DNA from: Hyphomicrobiales bacterium
Lineage (GTDB): Bacteria; Pseudomonadota; Alphaproteobacteria; Rhizobiales; Rhizobiaceae
Length of the DNA: 64,000 nucleotides
Assembly: GCA_900468535.1 (NCBI GenBank)
Contig: UBTY01000027.1
Span: 1 to 64,000, forward strand
Direction: 5' to 3'
A model generated the notes under the pieces. That model was not told the origin of the DNA and made no database searches. It was given only the letters and a program-made list of their open reading frames with translations. The translations under genes were made by a program, and so were the position numbers. Each line of letters begins with the position of its first letter. Within the stretch, counting starts at the first letter, position 1. Positions 59,232-64,000 of the stretch are shown here, piece by piece.

Positions 59232-59846
59232 ATGGACGCCGTCGTAAAGAACTTTCCGAAGACCGCGCTTGAATCAGATCGTCCGAGCCAGAAAGAAGCG
59301 GAAGACGCTGTCCGCACTTTGCTTCGCTGGGCAGGCGACGACCCGGCCCGCGAGGGATTGCTGGACACGCCGGCGCGCGTCGCGAAGGCCTACCGCGAGC
59401 TCTTCGCCGGCTACGATATGGACGCTGAAGAGGTGCTCGGCCGCACCTTCGAGGAAGTGGCTGGCTATGACGACATGGTCCTCGTCAAGGACATCCCGTT
59501 CTTCTCTCATTGCGAGCATCATATGGTGCCGATCATCGGCAAGGCACACGTGGCTTACATGCCGGAAGGACGCGTACTCGGGCTCTCGAAGATCGCACGC
59601 GTTGTCGAAATCTATGGACGCCGACTGCAGACACAGGAGACGATGACCGCTCAGATCGCAAAGGCGATCGATGAAACGCTGCGGCCGCGCGGCGTGGCAG
59701 TCATGATCGAAGCCGAACACATGTGCATGGCCATGCGCGGCGTTCAGAAGCAGGGATCGACCACGCTGACGACCACCTTTACCGGAAGCTTCAAGACCGA
59801 GCCTGCCGACCAGGCGCGTTTCATGTCCATGGTGCGAGGCCGCTAA
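59232..59846 (+). CDS. folE: GTP cyclohydrolase I
   Basis: A 204-residue enzyme that starts folate synthesis by converting GTP to dihydroneopterin triphosphate. Zinc and active-site residues appear in [20 protein letters not shown] and in the late [14 protein letters not shown] block. The ATG has an AGGAGA site. It is followed closely by hisI, the usual rhizobial pair. Confidence 0.96.
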   Translation: MDAVVKNFPKTALESDRPSQKEAEDAVRTLLRWAGDDPAREGLLDTPARVAKAYRELFAGYDMDAEEVLGRTFEEVAGYDDMVLVKDIPFFSHCEHHMVPIIGKAHVAYMPEGRVLGLSKIARVVEIYGRRLQTQETMTAQIAKAIDETLRPRGVAVMIEAEHMCMAMRGVQKQGSTTLTTTFTGSFKTEPADQARFMSMVRGR

Positions 59847-59874
59847 AGCCGCCTTCGCTTGAGAGAGCCGCAAA

Positions 59875-60330
59875 ATGCCCTTCGCCTTCAATGCTCCGTC
59901 CGACGACAAATCTGAACTCGAGGATGCTGGCGATTTCACGCCGCGGTTTGACGACCGCGGCCTGATCACGGCAATCGTGACCGACGCTCATGACGGCGAG
60001 CTGCTGATGGTGGCTCATATGAACGCTCAAGCGCTCGCGCTGACGATCCAGACCCGCAAGGCACACTATTTCAGCCGCTCGCGCGGCAAATTGTGGATCA
60101 AGGGCGAAACCTCCGGCAATATCCAGATGGTGAAAGAGATCCGCACGGACTGCGATCAGGACGCTATCTGGCTGAAGGTCGAGGTGGCAGGCCACGACGC
60201 GACCTGCCACACCGGCAGACGATCCTGCTTCTACAGGACTGTCGATCTCGTCGAGGGGCGTCCCATGCTCGATATCGTCGACGACGAACGCCAGTTCGAT
60301 CCCAACGAAATTTACGGAAAACAGCCGTAA
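59875..60330 (+). CDS. hisI: Phosphoribosyl-AMP cyclohydrolase
   Basis: A 151-residue enzyme of histidine synthesis. The metal-binding [11 protein letters not shown] and [18 protein letters not shown] blocks are complete, and [14 protein letters not shown] supplies the substrate loop. It is the single-domain form without the HisE pyrophosphatase. It follows folE by 28 bases. Confidence 0.95.
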   Translation: MPFAFNAPSDDKSELEDAGDFTPRFDDRGLITAIVTDAHDGELLMVAHMNAQALALTIQTRKAHYFSRSRGKLWIKGETSGNIQMVKEIRTDCDQDAIWLKVEVAGHDATCHTGRRSCFYRTVDLVEGRPMLDIVDDERQFDPNEIYGKQP

Positions 60331-60443
60331 AACAGCATCGCCGTCTCTTTTTGAGACGGAGAATGCGGCCATATACCAATTGGAAAGGGAAACGGGACAC
60401 TAATAATCCGATACGGGTGTTCCGGCCATGAGGGAGGCGAAGA

Positions 60444-61409
60444 ATGTTGGGCTGGAGTTCGAACCGCCAGGGCGCTGAGGTCGGCGGCTCCGACATGGGT
60501 ACTCCTGCAGACAACAAGGTTACGCCTCCTGCCCTGCCTGCCCCCAAGAAATCCAAGCTGGCACTTGCCCTCGGTGGAGGCGCTGCGCGCGGCTGGGCTC
60601 ATATCGGGGTTCTGCGCGCGTTGGACGAAGCCGGCATCGAGATCGGCATGATTGCCGGCACATCGATCGGCGCCCTCGTCGGCGGCTGCTATCTTGCCGG
60701 AAAGCTCGACGAACTCGAATCGTTTGCCCGCTCACTCACAATGCGGCGCATCGCAAGCCTTCTCGACCTGACGATCGGTGGCAGCGGCCTCTTCGGCGGC
60801 ATGCGGCTGACGAAGCGCATGCAAGAACATCTGGAAGGATTGAGCGTAGAGGATCTCGACCGTCCGTTCGTGGCGGTCGCCGCAGAGGTGAATACCGGGC
60901 ACGAGGTATGGATCGCGAATGGTTCGCTGATCACGGCGTTGCGCGCCTCCTATGCTCTTCCGGGAATTTTCGAGCCGATCCGCAGCAATCATAGAACGCT
61001 TGTCGATGGGGCCTTGGTCAATCCGGTTCCGGTTTCCGTCTGCCGCGCCTACGAGCAGCCGCTGGTCGTCGCCGTGAACCTCAACTACGATCTTTACGGG
61101 CGTTCGGCCGTCGTACGGCACAGTGCCGGTCTGTCCCCACTCGAAGTCCAGAAGCAGGAGCATGCGCCCTACGCGAAGCTCGGCATGACCGGCGTGATGG
61201 TGCAGGCATTCAACATCATACAGGATCGGATTGCCCGCGCCCGTCTCGCCGGAGATCCACCCGACATCTCGCTGCAGCCCCGCCTGAGCGACATCGGCCT
61301 TTCGGAATTCCACCGCGCCGGCGAAGCGATCGAGCGCGGCTACGAGGAGGCAAAAGTTCGCCTTCCGGAACTCAAGAGAATGCAAGAGATGTATGCCGGC
61401 TCGATCTGA
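60444..61409 (+). CDS. Patatin-like phospholipase (RssA/YchK-like)
   Basis: A 321-residue serine hydrolase. The oxyanion loop is GGGAARGWAHIG (about residues 44-55), the nucleophile S74 lies in AGTSIGAL, and the dyad Asp D188 lies in VDGALVNPVPV. The first 35 residues are a polar extension. The C-terminal half has a hydrophobic stretch but no full membrane anchor. A GAGGGAGG site precedes the ATG. Substrates are probably membrane phospholipids or lysophospholipids. Confidence 0.9.
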   Translation: MLGWSSNRQGAEVGGSDMGTPADNKVTPPALPAPKKSKLALALGGGAARGWAHIGVLRALDEAGIEIGMIAGTSIGALVGGCYLAGKLDELESFARSLTMRRIASLLDLTIGGSGLFGGMRLTKRMQEHLEGLSVEDLDRPFVAVAAEVNTGHEVWIANGSLITALRASYALPGIFEPIRSNHRTLVDGALVNPVPVSVCRAYEQPLVVAVNLNYDLYGRSAVVRHSAGLSPLEVQKQEHAPYAKLGMTGVMVQAFNIIQDRIARARLAGDPPDISLQPRLSDIGLSEFHRAGEAIERGYEEAKVRLPELKRMQEMYAGSI

Positions 61410-61424
61410 CGCGCCGGCACGATT

Positions 61425-61859
61425 TCATCCGGCGATATAAGCCTTGATTTCTTCAGCTTCGCGTTCGACCTCGGCAATTCGCGTCTTCACGACGTCACCG
61501 ATCGAGATGATGCCCGCCAGCTTGCCGTTTGCCTCTACCGGCACGTGACGGAACCGGCGGCTCGTCATCAGTTCCATCAGTTCGTTGACTGTGGTGCCAT
61601 CATTGCAGCGGTAAACCTTCGAGGTCATCAATGTCGCCACGGGCTGCTCGAGACAGCCTGCGCCAAGCTTGGCGATCGCATGGACGACGTCTCGTTCGGT
61701 GAATATGCCGGAGATCTTGTTCTCCATCCCGACGATAACGATCGCGCCGATCTTCTTCTTGCTGAGAATCACGGCGGCTTCGGAAACGGTCGTTTGTGGG
61801 CCGGCAGTCACCACGTCCCTGCCCTTGGCCTCCAGTATGGCTCTGACTGTATTGGACAT
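61425..61859 (-). CDS. Tandem CBS-domain protein
   Basis: A 144-residue protein made almost only of two CBS motifs (about 8-65 and 75-135). Each ends in a nucleotide-binding type segment: GIFTERDVVHAIAK and GIISIGDVVKTRIAE. Such stand-alone proteins sense adenylates and regulate partner proteins. No partner is evident nearby. Confidence 0.9.
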   Translation of the reverse strand: MSNTVRAILEAKGRDVVTAGPQTTVSEAAVILSKKKIGAIVIVGMENKISGIFTERDVVHAIAKLGAGCLEQPVATLMTSKVYRCNDGTTVNELMELMTSRRFRHVPVEANGKLAGIISIGDVVKTRIAEVEREAEEIKAYIAG

Positions 61860-61958
61860 TTTTAACCTCCTATGTCGAAAGCGAAATACTTCTACTGATC
61901 ACAGGTGCCCGCGGCGGTCTCTCCTCCCATCGCGGTCAGGTCAAATGGTGCACTCCTC

Positions 61959-62717
61959 TCAAGAGGATTGCAACACATCCGAATTGTCTTGATCTTCCGG
62001 CGGTGCGCGGTCGAAAAATGCAAAGAGAAAGAAGCCAAAGGCGAAGCCACCGATATGCGCGTCCCAGGCGATCGGCTGATCGCCGCTTCCGATCAGGGGT
62101 ATTCCAACCGCGATAAGGATGTTTCCGGCGAACCAGAACAGGATGAACATCGCAACGGTACGGCTGCGCAGCGCCAGCGGGATTGAGAGGCGCGGGTTGA
62201 GATGTGCTGGCCCTGGCACTCGACGCTCCGGCGGAAAGGCGAAGCGGCAAGCCGCTCCCATCAGCGCGGAGACGACGCCCGATGCGCCAATAAGGACGGT
62301 GGCTTCACCCCAGTTCAAGCCGGCATGCAGCGCAGCCGAGGCAATGGCCGAGAGAACCCAGAAGACGACATATCGGGCGACGCCTATCCTGCGGGCAACA
62401 GGGGCGCCGAAGGCCATCAGCCACAAGCCGTTGAAGACGATATGCTCGACGCTGCCATGCAGCAGCGAGTAGGTAACCGGCGTCCAGTAGAGCTGAGGGC
62501 CCTGTTCGGCCAACGCAGTGGCATAGCGGAGCGGAATGAAGCCGAAATTGAAGAACAGCCAGTCGGTGGCCGCTTCGGAAAGCAAAAGGGCCTGAACCGC
62601 GTATATCGCCACAAGCGCTGCCAGGCTTGCCAGCACGGGGCCGGGAAGATTGAAAATCGGGGTACGCTGTGGCGACGGGGGTTCCGCTGTCGCCTGCGGT
62701 TCGACCGAATCGTCCAT
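61959..62717 (-). CDS. Rhomboid-family intramembrane serine protease
   Basis: A 252-residue membrane protease with six to seven helices. The catalytic serine is S146 (IGASGVVSALMG) and the histidine is H221 (WDAHIGGFAFGF); HGSVEHIVFNGLW supplies the conserved His/Asn of helix 2. The open frame continues far upstream, but that region includes a terminator hairpin and lacks homology, so the start is the ATG after GAGGGC. The gene lies 49 bases downstream of a strong terminator. Confidence 0.92.
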   Translation of the reverse strand: MDDSVEPQATAEPPSPQRTPIFNLPGPVLASLAALVAIYAVQALLLSEAATDWLFFNFGFIPLRYATALAEQGPQLYWTPVTYSLLHGSVEHIVFNGLWLMAFGAPVARRIGVARYVVFWVLSAIASAALHAGLNWGEATVLIGASGVVSALMGAACRFAFPPERRVPGPAHLNPRLSIPLALRSRTVAMFILFWFAGNILIAVGIPLIGSGDQPIAWDAHIGGFAFGFFLFAFFDRAPPEDQDNSDVLQSS

Positions 62718-62765
62718 CAACAGCCCTCGCTTGCTTCGAAAGGCAGGCTTACAGGAGCGACAGGC

Positions 62766-62799
62766 AAAAAAAAAGCCGTTCGGCATGAAGCCGAACGGC
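62766..62799 (-). terminator. Strong rho-independent terminator upstream of the rhomboid gene
   Basis: GCCGTTCGGC and GCCGAACGGC form a perfect 10-bp stem with a five-base loop. On the minus strand it is followed by nine uridines. No minus-strand protein gene ends here, so it terminates either a small RNA or an attenuated leader of the rhomboid gene. Confidence 0.8.
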
Positions 62800-62872
62800 C
62801 CGCTGGGCGCCCTCCCCCGAGATGACCTGCGCACCAGCAATCTGTGCTGAACTTCCGGAACCGGAAGCGATG
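62766..62872 (-). ncRNA. Candidate structured small RNA or rhomboid leader
   Basis: A minus-strand promoter-like pair, TTGAGA (62901-62906) and AACTAT (62878-62883), with exact 17-bp spacing, would start a transcript near 62871. It would run through the hairpins CTTCCGG-AA-CCGGAAG-type (62852-62867) and CAGCA-TGCTG (62835-62849), a GGGGGAGGGCGCCC tract, and end at the terminator, giving about 105 nt. I recognise no RNA family. Confidence 0.45.
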
Positions 62873-63023
62873 ACCGGATAGTTGCATGCCGCGCCGCAGC
62901 TCTCAACCGCAACCACTTCTTAACCTTAACCGCCGTGATCTGGCATGAAAAACGCATCGGACCAATTATCGGCGGCCATGAGGGCCGTGTTTTGAACCGG
63001 AATGAAACAGATCGGCCAGATCC

Positions 63024-63656
63024 ATGCGTCTCAGGGCAACCATCGACATTTTTGAATACTGGAACCGCATTCGCGGCGCGGAATTGGCGCCGTTGCGGTC
63101 GCAGATAGAGCCTCGGGAAGTCCGCCACATCCTCGCAAATCTCTTCATGCTGGAAAAGACGGAGGCCGGGCGTATCGTCTTCAGGCTGGCCGGAACAAAG
63201 ATCTGCGACCTGTTCGGACACGATCTTGGAGGTTGCGGCCTCTCCGAGCTCTGGGCGCATGGCCAGGAGGACATCGAGAGCACAGCCGCCGGAATCATGG
63301 ATCACGGCATACCTGCCCTGCTGAACGCCACGGGCTACAGCACAGCAGGACATCGCGCGACGTTCGAGATCATCCTTCTCCCGCTGCGTTCGGCCGACGG
63401 CAGCAACGACAAGTTACTTGGCGCCATCGCGCCCGCAGCCGCCGCGAGCTGGCTTGCAGTGGTCCCCCTGCAATTCCTCGCCCTTGATCGCAGCCGACTG
63501 CTTCACGAACCGCTGGCCCGCCAACTCGAGACCCTGCAGCCACCCGCTCCGGTGCCGGCAACGCGCCCTGCCTCCATTTCCGCAACGCTGCAGCGTTTGA
63601 TGTCGGGATTGCTGCACCGCCAGCCGGACCGAGATGTGCCATTTCGGCACTCGTGA
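63024..63656 (+). CDS. PAS-domain protein (PAS_5 family)
   Basis: A 210-residue cytoplasmic protein. Residues about 5-145 form the PAS_5 domain typical of rhizobia (YWNRIRGAELAPLRSQIEP, FRLAGTKICDLFGHDLGG). The C-terminus is Pro/Ala-rich and disordered. There is no kinase, cyclase or other output domain, so it probably acts through a partner. A PilZ protein gene follows after 100 bases, suggesting a shared c-di-GMP or motility context. Confidence 0.85.
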   Translation: MRLRATIDIFEYWNRIRGAELAPLRSQIEPREVRHILANLFMLEKTEAGRIVFRLAGTKICDLFGHDLGGCGLSELWAHGQEDIESTAAGIMDHGIPALLNATGYSTAGHRATFEIILLPLRSADGSNDKLLGAIAPAAAASWLAVVPLQFLALDRSRLLHEPLARQLETLQPPAPVPATRPASISATLQRLMSGLLHRQPDRDVPFRHS

Positions 63657-63756
63657 CTGTGCCGCGCCGAGCGCGCAACCGCAGGATTGAAACAACCTTC
63701 TGTTAATGGATTGCGGATAAAGATCGCGTATAAGTTATTTGCAAAGAAGCCCTTTA

Positions 63757-64000
63757 ATGCACGCGTTCCAGCAAGCTCAGACGCAACGGCCTGCGCCTCG
63801 CCCTGAACAAGGTGCTTTTCAGCGCGTCCCTATCAATATGCAGGGACGCTTGATGCTGGCCAATTACGAAGAATACGAATGCCTCGTGATCGACATGTCG
63901 CCGGGCGATATGTACGTCACCTGCCAGGGACGTCCGCGCAGCGGCGAGCGAGTCATTGCCTATATCGATCACCTCGGTCGCGTCGAAGGCTATGTACTGG
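63757..64000 (+). CDS. PilZ-domain protein, cut by the window end
   Basis: The first 81 residues of a PilZ domain protein. The c-di-GMP binding residues are suggested by the Arg-containing FQRVPINMQGR and the DxSxxG-type IDMSPGD motif, followed by the beta-barrel strands. The frame is open to the last base. It is downstream of a PAS gene. Confidence 0.85.
   Translation, partial: MHAFQQAQTQRPAPRPEQGAFQRVPINMQGRLMLANYEEYECLVIDMSPGDMYVTCQGRPRSGERVIAYIDHLGRVEGYVL

Larger units (their letters stand above)
62718..63023. other. 306-bp divergent gap containing a probable RNA leader or small RNA
   Basis: This gap separates the rhomboid gene (minus) from the PAS gene (plus). It contains a minus-strand promoter-like pair, two stem-loops and a strong terminator, described separately. 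The right end should hold the PAS-gene promoter. Confidence 0.5.

Noticed and set aside
62718..63353. Long N-terminal extension of the rhomboid frame
   Set aside because: The extension runs through a strong terminator and opposite the PAS gene; the rhomboid fold begins at the internal ATG at 62717.

Overview
The window is a gene-dense, GC-rich bacterial chromosome segment. The gene families, the compact operons and the order of the housekeeping genes (rlpA / D,D-carboxypeptidase / tmk / holB / metG / TatD / metallo-hydrolase; trpDC-moaC-moeA; tpiA-secG-pyrG; folE-hisI) suggest an alphaproteobacterium of the Rhizobiaceae (Rhizobium, Neorhizobium, Sinorhizobium or Agrobacterium-like). I cannot fix the species. 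I see no phage, insertion sequence or CRISPR array.

Region 1 (about 0.1-11.6 kb) is an accessory nitrogen-scavenging island. A GntR/FCD regulator is divergent from a tightly coupled operon of ten genes: a BMP-family ABC importer (binding protein, two permeases, one double ATPase), a formamidase, a biuret hydrolase with the full D36/K142/C175 triad, a cyanuric acid amidohydrolase/barbiturase family ring-opening enzyme, a second isochorismatase-fold hydrolase (triuret hydrolase candidate), a small cupin and an AtzF-type allophanate hydrolase. Together these genes can take cyanuric acid, biuret and possibly triuret to ammonia and CO2. A perfect match to the sigma-54 -24/-12 promoter lies just upstream of the first gene, so control by nitrogen limitation is likely.

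Region 2 (11.6-25.5 kb) is mostly minus-strand core: an MBL phosphodiesterase-like protein, TatD, metG, holB, tmk, a D,D-carboxypeptidase homologue lacking two of three active-site motifs, and rlpA. A TauE/SafE permease lies on the plus strand. An oligopeptide-type ABC importer operon follows. Region 3 (25.5-28.1 kb) is sparse: tRNA-Ser(UGA), three small proteins and orphan terminators that may mark a small RNA.

Region 4 (28.1-45.5 kb) has ppiD-trpD-trpC-moaC-moeA on the plus strand. It then has a minus-strand block of a lysine-methyltransferase-like protein, a DEAD-box helicase, a CHASE2-adenylate cyclase and a FecR-domain protein. A divergent pair of citrate-synthase paralogues comes next, one carrying a DNA-binding domain, with a palindrome between them. 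pyrG, secG (with a long Ala/Pro tail), tpiA and a secreted alpha/beta hydrolase follow.

Region 5 (45.6-64 kb) holds parE, a gntR-osmC pair, an AI-2E family exporter, small conserved proteins, a nitroreductase/flavin-reductase pair, thrS, yidD, an IscU-like protein with altered ligands, folE-hisI, a patatin, a CBS protein and a rhomboid protease. The rhomboid gene is preceded by a probable structured RNA with a strong terminator. A PAS protein and a truncated PilZ protein end the window.
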